A stretch of 64,000 bases of DNA, taken from the NCBI GenBank assembly GCA_036925085.1, contig JAUPFP010000001.1, forward strand, positions 18,413,342-18,477,341, read 5' to 3'. Positions 11,828-21,601 of the stretch are shown here, one piece after another (the first letter of the stretch is position 1; each line of letters begins with the position of its first letter). Source of the stretch: Brachycybe producta (lineage: Eukaryota > Arthropoda > Diplopoda > Playtdesmida > Andrognathidae). The notes under the pieces were generated by a model. The model did not search any database, had not been told where the DNA came from, and worked only from the letters and a program-made list of their open reading frames with translations. The translations under genes were made by a program, and so were the position numbers.

Positions 11828-12167
11828 TCAGGGGTAAATATGGACTGGAATACAAGCTCCTTTTGTAAATTTGTTTTCTATACTATATTTGCGAATATCG
11901 ATAAACCAACTCTCATTACTTTCGAGAATGCGTATCTTCCAATTGTCCTCGATGGGTATGGTTTCGTGAACTTTAAAGTCTGGCACTGAGCTGATGACCA
12001 AACCAATCTTTGATCACGTCTTCCGTTACAGCGGTAGAGGGCCCTGCATCACTGGCCGTAGAGGGTCCTGCATCACTGGCCGCATTCGCTTTACGTTTTG
12101 CAGCTTGAGATCTCGGCGCTGCTTTCCTTTTTGTCTTTGGGCCAGTTACTTCGGTTTCTACCGACAA
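11828..12167 (-). pseudogene. Small basic ORF beside the Polinton polymerase, possibly PC4-like
   Basis: Starting at 12167, a Lys/Arg/Ala/Pro-rich leader (KTKRKAAPRSQAAKRKA and a duplicated SDAGPSTA) leads into EDVIKDWFGHQ and stops early. One base out of phase, the frame continues with KVHETIPI, WKIRILESNESWFIDIRKY and FTKGACIPV, ending at 11828. The W-x-I...WFIDIRKY...TKG pattern recalls the PC4/p15 transcription-coactivator fold, in which a basic Ser-rich tail precedes a DNA-binding domain. That is my inference from a short pattern. It sits 60 bases upstream of the polymerase start on the same strand, so membership of the same mobile element is likely. Confidence 0.42.
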
Positions 12168-12299
12168 GTCTATAAATATGTTTCAGAATTTTTCTAAGAA
12201 AGGATATCGGTTACTTTGTGAAATTTGAAAATGTGTATAGGGTCACGAAGAACACTAATGAAAATTCCTCATCAAATAAAATGGAGATGCTTGTTTCTA

Positions 12300-13095
12300 A
12301 AATTCTTTTGGGGTATAAAAAATACTCGCCAATGATGTCCTTATTGTCCTGCATTATGTTGATTGCCCGTTGATGTTCAGCTTTTGAAGAACAAAGTGTT
12401 TTACAAAGTGACTCGCAGTTGACAAAACTAAGAGACCACAGTATTTTCAAAGTGTTCATTGTCGTTGAAAGTAGTATGATTCGTTGCCGATAGTCTTCGC
12501 TGAGGAAATTCAAAATTAAAGTTGATGTATGATTTTTAGGATGAAAAGTTACCCTTTTTATACTAAAAATTGCCCCCTAGCGGAATAGCATACAATGAAG
12601 ACTCGTTAAAACAAAACAGCAATAATAAGTAGGCCAAGGTTAGGAAAGACGTCAATGCAATAGGCCAAAATAGTAACCAATGAAGACTCGAATAACAAAA
12701 TGAAATACCAATAGTATCGAAGTAGATCGAGGTCACGAAAGAAGCAATGCAATAGGCCAAAATAGTAACCAATGAAGTCTCTGATAATAAAATGAAGCAC
12801 CAATAGTATCTAAGTAGATCGAGGTCACGGAAGAGGCAATGCAATAGGCTAAAATAGTAACCAATGAAGTCTCGGATAATAAAATGAAATACCAATAGTA
12901 TCGAAGTAGATCGAGACCACGAAAGACGTCATTGTAGTAAATAAAAAATAATGAGGCTGTGAAAAATGACCATAAAAATAGTACAAAGTTTTTTTTAAGA
13001 TGTCGATGTAGTAAATAAAAAAAATAATGAGGCTGTGAAAAATGACCATGGAAAAATACTATAAGGTTATGAAAGACAATGAAAAAATAGCACGT
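12300..13095. repeat. Satellite-like repeats related to the 0-9 kb array
   Basis: Imperfect tandem units of about 115-125 bases share CCAATGAAGWCTC, AATAAAATGAARYACCAATAGTATC, AAGTAGATCGAGRYCACG and GCAATAGGCC. The units lie at roughly 12595-13040, followed by shorter units with AATGAGGCTGTGAAAAATGACCAT. Just left, 12336-12358 encodes on the minus strand the peptide MQDNKDIIGE, nearly the same as the MQDNRDIIGE joined to the truncated transposases at 2.9 and 5.98 kb. So this locus and the array junctions share one repeat family. The long minus-strand frames here are repeat artefacts. Confidence 0.75.
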
Positions 13096-13680
13096 ATTTT
13101 CTTGATTTTATAGTTTCTTTATTCCTCCTCAACACTAGTCTATGGAAGCATGGGTAATACAATTTCAACGATAGATAATTATAAAGTATTTATAAGTGAT
13201 TAAAATTCATTGTTCGTTTCAATGAACAATTAATTTCATTTTCATTTTTTAATTGTGTATAAAAAAAAATAGTTCATTTTATAAATAAGAATTTTTTTAT
13301 AAAATAACATGGCATAAATGACACAAGTAGCCTTGGTTTCAGATTTGATTATAAAGCAGGAAATCACTAAGTTTAAAAACAATTTCTTTTTTTGCTATAA
13401 ACACTATTTAAATGGTGTCATTGTTTGTATTGTTAAATTTTTGCATGAAAGCTGGTCGGCCTTGCTCGCTATTAATCATTTCTTTTATCCAAAAACCTTT
13501 TTCTAAACCTCCTACATTTTTTCCTCTTCGAGCCTCCACATTCCTATCTTAAATTTTTTCTTACAGGGCATCCTACCTACTTATTACTTAAATTCATTGT
13601 TTCTCAACGCTTCACCCTTCTCTAAATTGTCAAAGTAAATGTTCTGAAACCATTTACCACCATTTTTTCAATTTTTACTA
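13096..13680. other. AT-rich spacer, no feature seen
   Basis: No coding pattern, structured RNA or convincing repeat was recognised; a short open frame at 13318-13506 has no recognisable content. Confidence 0.4.
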
Positions 13681-13681
13681 G

Positions 13682-14416
13682 TTACTTTTCTCGGCTAATG
13701 TATGCTAAGTGTGCAAACATTTCATCTAATGTTGCAAGTCTCGCTTTGTGCTGTTCTTCTAACCTAGACATTTTCTGTTCAATTATTTCTATCCAATTTG
13801 CCTCAGATTCCTCATTTACGACATTCAACCCATATTTTGCATTGACAAGTTTTTCATTTTCTTCTTCTGCTAATATGAATTTGATTGTTTCATCTAAATC
13901 TTTTGGGTTCCTGGACAGTACGAATCTTTTAATCCATGGTTGTTTTCCTTTAATTATTTGATTTTGTACCATCCCATCTTTCATAACTAGTTCATCCTCA
14001 GTTGGATTCTCACTGGTAAAAGCTCTACCTCTAGTCTTTACCCTAAAAATGTATTCAATGGCTGATTCCGAACTGCTTTGTTTTTGCTCCAAGAACTTCT
14101 ACATGGATACAAGTTTTGGTTCTATGGGTTCAAACCTTTGTATGATTAAATCTTTTAACTCTTTAATCTCCGTTATTTGTCTAACTGCAGGATGGTCTCA
14201 GAAGAACTAAGCTGCTGGACCTTTGCATTTAGACTTAAACTACACAATTTGGAACTGCTTCGACCAATTAGCTAACCTTCCAACTGTTTCTAATTGTTCA
14301 AATACTTCTCTTGCTGAAGGTCCTTTACCATCTCCAGAAAAGTATTGAATCAGATTGTGACTATACATCTGTGATGATTGTCCTTCTCTTGACCCTGATG
14401 GACCACCTGTTGCCAT
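13682..14416 (-). pseudogene. LTR-retrotransposon gag-like pseudogene
   Basis: One continuous minus-strand frame from ATG at 14416 to a stop at 13682 reads as a gag-type polyprotein with in-frame stops near 14238, 14190, 14182 and 14103. Recognisable parts are the N-terminal IQYFSGDGKG...EVFEQLETVGRLANWS (the F-x-G-D...W pattern of Ty3/gypsy-like gag), ITEIKELKDLIIQRFEP, and SESAIEYIFRVKTRGRAF, which matches the 'S..EYI.R....' segment. A coiled-coil C-terminus (EEQHKARLATLDEMFAHL) follows. No zinc knuckle, protease or RT follows within the window, so this is an isolated gag remnant. Confidence 0.68.
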
Positions 14417-14787
14417 CTTGCTTATTTGGTAGGTCCTGCAAAACAAACCCTGCAATCTTTTTGAAAATTGAGGCCCACAAACCAAATGTTTTGGTCCACT
14501 TTTAAGAGACTTCGTGTATGGGTGCGTGCGTGTATATTGTTGCGGGTGCGCAATGTAAAAAAAAATTTGTTAACCCTTCCCACACAATACACATTAATTT
14601 ATCATGTACTTAATTGGCCATTAATGTCCCGGGGAATTTCTACTTGGGTTTGAATCTCCCACAACAATATCAAATAAACAAATTTCACAGCTTATCAACA
14701 ACAAAATCCCTAGACAACTAACAAGAGGTTTTATGAAAATGAAACTGGCAAAATTCTGTCAACTCTAAAACACAATAATTCTCATTT

Positions 14788-14905
14788 ATCCTGTCCTAAA
14801 AACATCCAACAATTTTAAAAAAAATATCCTGTCGAAAACTACTCCAACAATTTTAAAAAAAATATCCTGTCGAAAACTACTCCAACAATTTTAAAAATAT
14901 TCTGT
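14788..14905. repeat. 38-bp direct repeat, three copies
   Basis: Units at 14788-14825, 14826-14863 and 14864-14898 share TATCCTGTC(G/C)... CCAACAATTTTAAAAA. The third is shortened in its A-run and ends at ATTCTGTCGAC. Confidence 0.85.
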
Positions 14906-15962
14906 CGACTGAGCCACTTGTTATTTCTTGCCTGCCTCTTGTTAGGGACAGGGAAAAGACTTATTTTATCTTTTACGAGAAAAGGTTAAGATTGATTTAA
15001 CAGGTCCTAAAGCCAATGAAGGCTTATACAGGTCGTAGCAAGGCAAAACTTGTTGAACGCTTCTCATAAATCCGGATTCATTTGTTTGGATGTTACATGA
15101 TAAATTTTATTTAACTTAATTATACATGAATAATACAGCAACATTTTATTTTGTTTATAGTAAAATAACAACAATGGTTATACAATTTCTTTGTTTATTT
15201 TCTATAGTTCCCTAACTACTCTCATTCATTTCTTCTTAATTTGTTTAACCATTTCACTCAACCCTTTTTCATTTACTCAATTTGTGTCCACTGGATTAAG
15301 AAGTCAGTGTCTCACGATAAGCCCAAATGACACTTCTACCAGAGGTTTAATGCTCTTAGAAGGATGGAATGCGGAGTAAAACCACTAAGATGGTATTCCT
15401 TCCGTCCACGGTTGTGAATTAATTCTCAAAGGGGCTCCGATTAAAGCTGTATTAAAACTGATCACAACCACTATCATACTGGTTATTACGACAACAAGGG
15501 TATTGAGTTCTTGATAAATCAACACACTTAACCTCTATTTTATTATCGTGTGTCCCCCCTTTCAGTTTGGATATCAGGGATACAGGAATCTTAAATTTCT
15601 ATTCACTCAATCTCAATTTCTTTGTTTTGTCCTCTTTCTCACTTTGCACAACAGGGATACAATAATCTCAACCATTCTATTCTCCCAATCTCAATTTCCT
15701 TGTTTGGTCCCCTTTCCCATTTTGTAAGGTTTTATGTGGCCAATTATTAGAAATTATAGCTTGTCCTACCCTAAAATAGTTGAAATGTTCTCCACGAGAT
15801 GAATCTTGATGGGAATCAGCTTCTCTTCAATTTCCTGGAAAAATCCTGGTGACCACTTGCTGCTTCTTCTGGTATTCCTGTTTGGGCACTTGCACTTTCA
15901 CACACTTCACTACTCTCTTGATATTCCAATGGGTTTTCTGGTACTTCAAATTTGCGACTCTC

Positions 15963-16138
15963 ACTCCTCCAATTTTGAGATTCTGACTAAAAACAGTTTC
16001 TATTTTCTTTAATTATTTGCATTTTTCATTCAATTTAATCAAGTTTTTATACTCCTCCAATTTTGAGATTCTGACTAAAAACAGTTTCTATTTTCTTTAA
16101 TTATTTGCATTTTTCATTCAATTTATTCAAGTTTTTAT
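15963..16138. repeat. 88-bp tandem duplication
   Basis: 15963-16050 and 16051-16138 are almost identical (start ACTCCTCCAATTTTGAG, end CAAGTTTTTAT) with a single A/T difference. The second copy overlaps the outer edge of the left inverted repeat of the large element at 16.1-30.8 kb. Confidence 0.92.
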
Positions 16139-17425
16139 ACCAGTATTTGATTTGTTTTATGTGATTTTTTTGGTTTGTGTGTGTACTGCACTGTGTTTCA
16201 AGTCATCTAAAAGTAAGCAAATGAATTTATCAAGAATACATGACTTCATTACTGTTTTTTTTAAAAAAAACATTGTTCAACATTGTTGCGGGACATTTCA
16301 TGGTGTGAACATGTTTTGAAAAATGAACAAAGATTCAAAGGGCTCAGTTTGCTTATAATTATAAAAGACATCTTTAATAATTAAAAACAAGCTGATCCCT
16401 TTGAGTCTTTTTAGTGGTCCACATCATTTTTTAAGTCTAGTACTAGACTTAAAAAAGATGTTTAAACTAATTGAGGACCTGTATAAATTGTGTTTGTGGG
16501 AATTTATGGTGTTCTGACTACAAAGGCAAATAAAAGAAATTAAATTTAGAAATCCTGCAACATCTTCCAATTTTAAGGGTGTCCAAAAGGCTTAAAACCG
16601 TGTGTGCTCTCAGCGGAGAAGAGCTTGTGTGCCCACCACCGTTTCTGTTTTATTATCGTGTAGGCTCATATTGCAAGGGCTGCTTCCGCTGGTAATATTT
16701 ACATGGTAAAAACCAGAAGGATGAAGAGAAACTGAATGTAGGTGTGGGCACGGAACAATGTTGCGGGTCTGAATCGTGTCAGTTGCGATTCTGCCCCACA
16801 ACATTGAATCGGAGCAGCCCCGCAACAATGTATCGCAACAAAGAATCCGGTGTGTACTAGGCTTAAGAAAGTATTTGCAAAAAAGGCGTTTACCAACTTG
16901 CTACCCAGTAACTCTCAACACGACATACTGGCCATATCTTCATTGATATAAAAAACTCAAAAAATGCATTTCTTTTGAAATTGTTCCAAAACTCAGGGGA
17001 CGATCAGAAAATACTGAAATTTCACATGTCACAAGAATAAATGGTGCTCTTTTAGACATATAGACACATAGACATATAGACACTATTTAGACATTCAATA
17101 CTTCTAAAAGGGCGCCTCCTATGAAAAAGTTACAAGACACCAAATTTGAAGATCACCATTTATTCATGTGACATGTGAAATTTCAGAATTTTCGGAAAAT
17201 CAAAGCTGGCTTGATGGATGGTCGAAATTCGGTACACAGAACCAATAGTGTTTTTCCCACTCTTTGCAAAAAGTCCTCAGAAAGTTTTGGCAAAGAGAGG
17301 CGGTTACAAACCTCCCCAACCACACAACTGTCAAAATGATATTTGTTGTTATTTGTAACTAAAATATTTATAGCTAAAAATGGAACAGACTAATTGTAGG
17401 TCACTCAGTGACCTACACTTAAGAA
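16085..17425. repeat. Left inverted repeat of the 14.7-kb element
   Basis: It pairs by eye with 29985-30800. Matching landmarks from the outside inwards are AATTATTTGCATTTTTCATT, CACTGTGTTTCAAGTCATCT, AGAATRCATGACTTCATTA, AGAAAGTATTTGCAAAAAA, CACATGTCACAAGAATAAAT and GGAACAGACTAATTGTAGGT. The left arm is longer because a 0.6-kb repeat is inserted at about 16270-16863. The arm ends in a short palindrome, GTAGGTCACTCAGTGACCTA, at 17397. Confidence 0.82.
16270..16863. mobile_element. Repeat inserted in the left inverted repeat (family of the 36.5-37.5 kb fold-back)
   Basis: This block is absent from the right arm (homology resumes at AAGAAAGTATTTGC on either side). It matches 37010-37500 in the same orientation: GTGTCCAAAAGGCTTAAA, GAAGAGCTTGTGTGCCCACC, TATTGCAAGGGC and the words GTTGCGGG and ATCCGGTGTGTA. 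It carries several AACATTGTTGCGGG-type words at both ends. No coding capacity; behaves as a non-autonomous element. Confidence 0.75.
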
Positions 17426-17963
17426 CTTTTTATATGATCTATTAAGTGAGTGTTTGTTAAATTAAGTTTGTTGCAGGGGATATAGAAGACAGCCATAGAA
17501 TGTAAAAATAGTTCATATCTAAAAGTATAGGTCACTGAGTGACCCAAAGTTCTTCAAACAGCTATCTGAAAGTGTATGTAACCTAGGGACCTACAATTAA
17601 TCTAGCCCCTGAAAATTTTTTCGAAACAGTGTCACTATAAGTACCACAAAAGAGAAACTGTTCACTATGTGAATGGAAGTATAACATTTGTGAATTCGTC
17701 ATTTTTTTACTTATAAGTTTTCATATTTGTCTTTCAGTTGTCTTGCAACATTGAACCAATGTGATTTTTCCTTTTGAAAATGTAGGTGTTTTTTAAACTT
17801 TTGTCTGGAAGATAAGTTTTGCCAAAACATTCTATTGATGATAATGTTTGACATACCATATTTGCAATAAAAACATTCAATTGACAGCTTACTACCCTTT
17901 TTTCATTGTCCAATGCCACTAACAATATTCTAGAATGAATATAACCCACTTGTATTGCAGACA

Positions 17964-19346
17964 ATGCCCGAACCAAGCAAGAAATTATTAGCAAAAAAGA
18001 TAGGATGGGAAACAAGAAGACAAAGACAATTATGGTACGGTACCTTTACTTTTTTTAGGAATTTTTTGTCAGAAACTATCTGTTAGCAAGGACAAGTCAT
18101 ACTGATAAACCAAAAAATTTAAATAGGAACTGAAAATTTACATTTTAAACAACATTATTCTAAACAATATAACTATATAATATCTGATATTTTCATCTTA
18201 ATTGAAAGTTTGAACTGTCCTTGCTATATTTCTTATGGATTGTACTATTTTGGTCATTTTTGTATTTAAATTTTAAACAGTCGAGAGCAAGAGCAAGCTG
18301 CTTGTGATCAATCAGTTGAAGCTGTTCCTGATGAACATGTTGAAGTTGCTCCTGATCAACCACTTGAAGTTGCTCCTGATCAACCACTTGAAGTTGCTCC
18401 TGATCAACCACTTGAAGTTGCTCCTGATCAACCACTTGAAGTTGCTCCTGATCAACCACTTGAAGTTGCTCCTGATCAACCACTTGAAGTTGCTCCTGAT
18501 CAACCACTTGAAGTTGCTCCTGATCAACCACTTGAAGTTGCTCCTGATCAACCACTTGAAGTTGCTCCTGATCAACCACTTGAAGTTGTTCCTGATCAAC
18601 ATGTTGAAGTTGTTCCTGAATAACAATTGCTACATACATTTCGTGTATGTACTGTTAACAGTGAAATATTTCATTACAAGATCCTGGTACACCAAAAAGG
18701 GTTATAGGTCCTATTGCAGAGTGCTTTGTATGTGATATGAGATTTTTCAACAACAGGAGAATTGTAGAGCACTTCCAAAGCACGCACCACAAAATAATGA
18801 GTGGCGAAGAAGTGGCACCCCGTCCCCCAACATGAGGCTGCAGTAATTCAGCTAGATTTAGGGCACCTAGTTGTACCACAATTACTTGTAACACCAGATA
18901 AAAGCACTGTGGGATTGCTTGCTATGCCACAACATGAATCCACAGACAAGCACCACCTAACGATGGAAATTGCAGAAGAATTAGAAAAACGACTGGCAAA
19001 GAAAGAGATGAAAAATGTAGACCAATGGGTGGCAGACGAATAGTGAAAAGTAAAGCCATCATGGCATTAGTTACATGTGTTCAAGAGCACACTAAATTCT
19101 CCACTGGTTCCAAGATTAAATTTCAAAAAGAAACATAAAATGGAATGGTGAAGATCATCAGTTTTAAGTGCAATGCATGCAACACTCAACTTGTTTGGCG
19201 AACTGAGGGTTTAGATGTCCAGCCCACTGCAGCTCTTTTGTCGGTCCTTGGGTGTGCAAGTGTTGGTATTGGTTTTTCACAAATGGAGTTTTTTGCCATG
19301 CTAGGCATACCATCTATGGGCCAATATACATTCCAAAGGACAACAT
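17964..19346 (+). pseudogene. Zinc-finger / Mutator-like transposase gene, interrupted
   Basis: Exon 1 (17964-18034) encodes MPEPSKKLLAKKIGWETRRQ and ends at a GT donor. Exon 2 starts at 18281 after AAACAG, restores the frame through a split Cys codon, and encodes a 24-base repeat (8-residue period, PDQPLEVA) before TAA at 18621. A further acceptor-like AG precedes 18720, which encodes a C2H2 finger (CFVCDMRF...HFQSTHH). After two frameshifts come GRRIV, TKFSTGSKIKFQKE, FKCNACNTQLVW and LLSVLGCASVGIGFSQMEFF followed by LGIPSMGQYTF. The last part matches the start of the Mutator-like transposase domain (PF20700 type). The rest is missing: an LTR begins at 19347, inside the domain. Confidence 0.7.
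18313..18620 (+). repeat. In-frame 24-bp coding minisatellite (PDQPLEVA)
   Basis: Ten almost perfect 24-base units start at 18361 and every 24 bases to 18577, with diverged units on both sides (13 in all). In the plus-strand gene frame each unit adds eight residues, DQPLEVAP. No unit breaks the frame. The other five frames are also open here, which is a property of the repeat and not evidence for more genes. Confidence 0.93.
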
Positions 19347-20057
19347 TGTAACGACCCAACTTGGGTCCGCCACAATATCCCGGCAAAACTTCCCCATCTT
19401 ACTGGATCCTGACTCTGTTAGGGGCCCGAATCAAAGTGCGGACTGCCCCTCTTGCCTCATGTGGTCCCTGGGTGATGATGAGCCGGAGTCTTCCACGCGC
19501 AACATCGACGGTGACTTCCCGCCGACAAGACAATGAATCCACAGTGCACCCCCGATGGATCCCACCATGACACCCGATGCGAAGTGCCGGCCGAACAGGA
19601 TGGTGACAGGACGGCGTGAAGCCGGCGTATCTCACCCTCCCCTTGGATACTTTCCCAAAATAAGTGACACATGGAAACAGTGTGTAGATAAAAGAAATAA
19701 AAAGGTAATTTATTCAACCAGAATAAACACTCAATTAATAGAATACATCAATCTGCTGGACAAAGGTCCAGCAGAGAAACACAAAAGATGATCCAGAGCA
19801 CAAAGAACATGATGAACATGGCGGCCATCTTGGACGCCATTACACAAGACCAGAGCACATCCTTCCTCACTTCAAGGGTCTCACACCTCTCACTCCTTGC
19901 CATTAAGTACCCCCAGGCTGCTCCACCTGGGGGTTGACAGTCTCCCTATCTGGAGTTTGTCATCTGCTGGGCTGCCTACTATAGCAACCTAGCAGACAAC
20001 ATCAGGATTTAGGATTGCTCCTTCTAATTAAAGAAGGAGCAAAACTGGGTCGTCACA
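19347..20057. mobile_element. Solo or terminal LTR, 711 bp
   Basis: The block begins TGTAACGACCCA and ends TGGGTCGTCACA, a TG...CA pair with 12-base imperfect inverted ends typical of gypsy-class LTRs. It is more GC-rich than its surroundings and interrupts the Mutator-like transposase frame at 19346. A long minus-strand frame (20094-20753) lies on its right, so the LTR may be the 3' LTR of a minus-strand element. No polypurine tract or clear target-site duplication was found. Confidence 0.72.
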
Positions 20058-20093
20058 ATCATCTCAACTTCACTGATCTGCCTCGGGATTATG

Positions 20094-20753
20094 TCAGTCG
20101 AGCCAGCCAGGATTGTTCCTGTTACTCTCACTCAGTTTCACGCTGACTTCATCGGTGGTGGACTTACTCCACTCCGACATCCACCGATGCACCCACCACA
20201 GGCACATCCGGGTGTTATGCCACCTGCCTCCGATATCAAACTCAGAACCCCTGAGCCTCGCCTCCTCCTGCCGTCGAAACACTTCGATGGCCAGAGCGGC
20301 AAGCTGCGGACCCTCACGGAGGGTCCGAATAGTTAGAAGATCTACGAGGGCGGCTGCGGGATCAGACATGCTCCCTCGTAGTGGTTGGATTACAAATTCC
20401 CCAACCATCTCTTCTAAGTCGCAGCCAAGGAGACACTGGACGTATGGTGCTGTGAGCTGGACCAGACAAACTAACTCAGCTCCTCTCTCCACCATGTCCA
20501 AAATTGCAAAGCGTCTCCTAACCGGGTTGACGGCCAAAAACACCAGAAAATCTCTACCGCCAAAAGCAAGCACATATTGCAACATAAAGGATGGCAATGA
20601 CGGCACCCATGGTACTGGGAGTGGCTCTCCCAAACGATAATAACCAAGGAATTGGAACCCCTCCATTCCTGGCTGGTCCTGCCACAGACCAAGTTGGACC
20701 AGGCCACGGACCAGGTTATTCATTTCCTTCTGAATACGGAGGACTGGCTCCAA
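20094..20753 (-). CDS. Unrecognised 219-residue ORF next to the LTR
   Basis: A GC-rich minus-strand frame (start 20753, stop 20094) ends 37 bases from the LTR at 19347-20057. Its composition differs sharply from the AT-rich flanks and looks coding: a hydrophobic core (FGGRDFLVFLAVNPVRRRFA, LVCLVQLTAPYVQCLLG) and an Arg/Trp-rich C-terminus (CLWWVHRWMSEW). No family was recognised. It is plausibly a gag-like or accessory protein of the non-autonomous LTR element, since insertion and composition coincide. A 175-residue plus-strand frame over the same bases is taken to be its shadow. Confidence 0.4.
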   Translation of the reverse strand: MEPVLRIQKEMNNLVRGLVQLGLWQDQPGMEGFQFLGYYRLGEPLPVPWVPSLPSFMLQYVLAFGGRDFLVFLAVNPVRRRFAILDMVERGAELVCLVQLTAPYVQCLLGCDLEEMVGEFVIQPLRGSMSDPAAALVDLLTIRTLREGPQLAALAIEVFRRQEEARLRGSEFDIGGRWHNTRMCLWWVHRWMSEWSKSTTDEVSVKLSESNRNNPGWLD

Positions 20754-20755
20754 AG

Positions 20756-20882
20756 TATATTTTGTTTTTTACATGTATATTTCGTTTTCTGACATGTATA
20801 TTTCGTTTTCTGACATGTATATTTCGTTTTCTTACATGTATATTTCGTTTTCTTACATGTATATTTCGTTTTCTTATAATGA
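20756..20882. repeat. 21-bp minisatellite, six units
   Basis: Units TATATTTCGTTTTCTGACATG (21 bases; first unit 20) run from 20756 to 20882 with a T/G change in the later units. Followed by AT-rich sequence with no coding signal to 21600. Confidence 0.9.
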
Positions 20883-21601
20883 TATTTTCATATTGTTACA
20901 TAAATTTTTTGTATTCTTACATAATTTTTTTCTTAAATATATTTTTTCTTTCTCTCTTACATATACTTTACTGTCTCAAATGCAATGCATTATTCTCCTG
21001 GACAATTAAAAAAGGCAATGTGTATGTGCAATTTGCTGTTAGGTTTGACCAAAAGATGGTATTTCATTCTTGTAGGACCACATAGATATCACTTTTCACT
21101 TTTACAAGACTGCAACATTGACTATTGTCTGTGTAGTTGTTTTTTGGTTACAATTACAAAGAAGAAAGCACTTTTATTGGCAACTAGCTGGTAAATAATT
21201 CAGTTATATTAAAAATATAACTACTGTATATAAAAATATGTTTTTTGCTGCATTTAAAGGTGTTTGGCTGTCCTTGAAAATGCAGCAATACTTTAAGTTG
21301 ATTGACATTAATTGGACAATGTTAAGAAAATGTACAGTAAGAAATAAATTAAACTTGACTATTCTCTATTTGAAAAATACTAGCACCTTTAAATGTCAGT
21401 TACTGAAAACGTTTTGACATATGCTAACCAATAGTCTCTGAATTATATGATTTACCAGTACAGAACATAAGGTATAATAAAGTACTATAAATAGCAATTG
21501 AAATTGTAATCAAAATCATCTCAGAGCCTATAGGCAAGCCAGATTCTATTATTTATTACTGAATATTCCGGTTTTAATTACTGATACAGATTCTTGTCAT
21601 A
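20883..21601. other. AT-rich non-coding stretch
   Basis: Stops in all frames; no continuation of the Mutator-like domain was found here. A splice-acceptor-like ACTGATACAG ends at 21589, just before the HECT gene start. Confidence 0.4.

Noticed and set aside
12563-13049. Hydrophobic minus-strand frames of 110, 65 and 66 residues, suggesting a membrane protein
   Set aside because: They translate the AT-rich tandem repeats, with the same phrase recurring at the repeat period.
16610-16896. Minus-strand ORFs of 65-72 residues
   Set aside because: They lie within a non-coding interspersed repeat whose relative at 37 kb does not preserve the frames.
18193-18735. Long frames on both strands over the 24-bp repeat (148, 143 and 104 residues)
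   Set aside because: A 24-base unit with no stop in any frame opens all frames together. Only the plus-strand frame fed by the splice junction at 18281 is supported.
20113-20640. 175-residue plus-strand ORF
   Set aside because: Shadow of the longer minus-strand frame 20094-20753. I chose the minus frame on length and on its placement next to the LTR, which is weak evidence either way.
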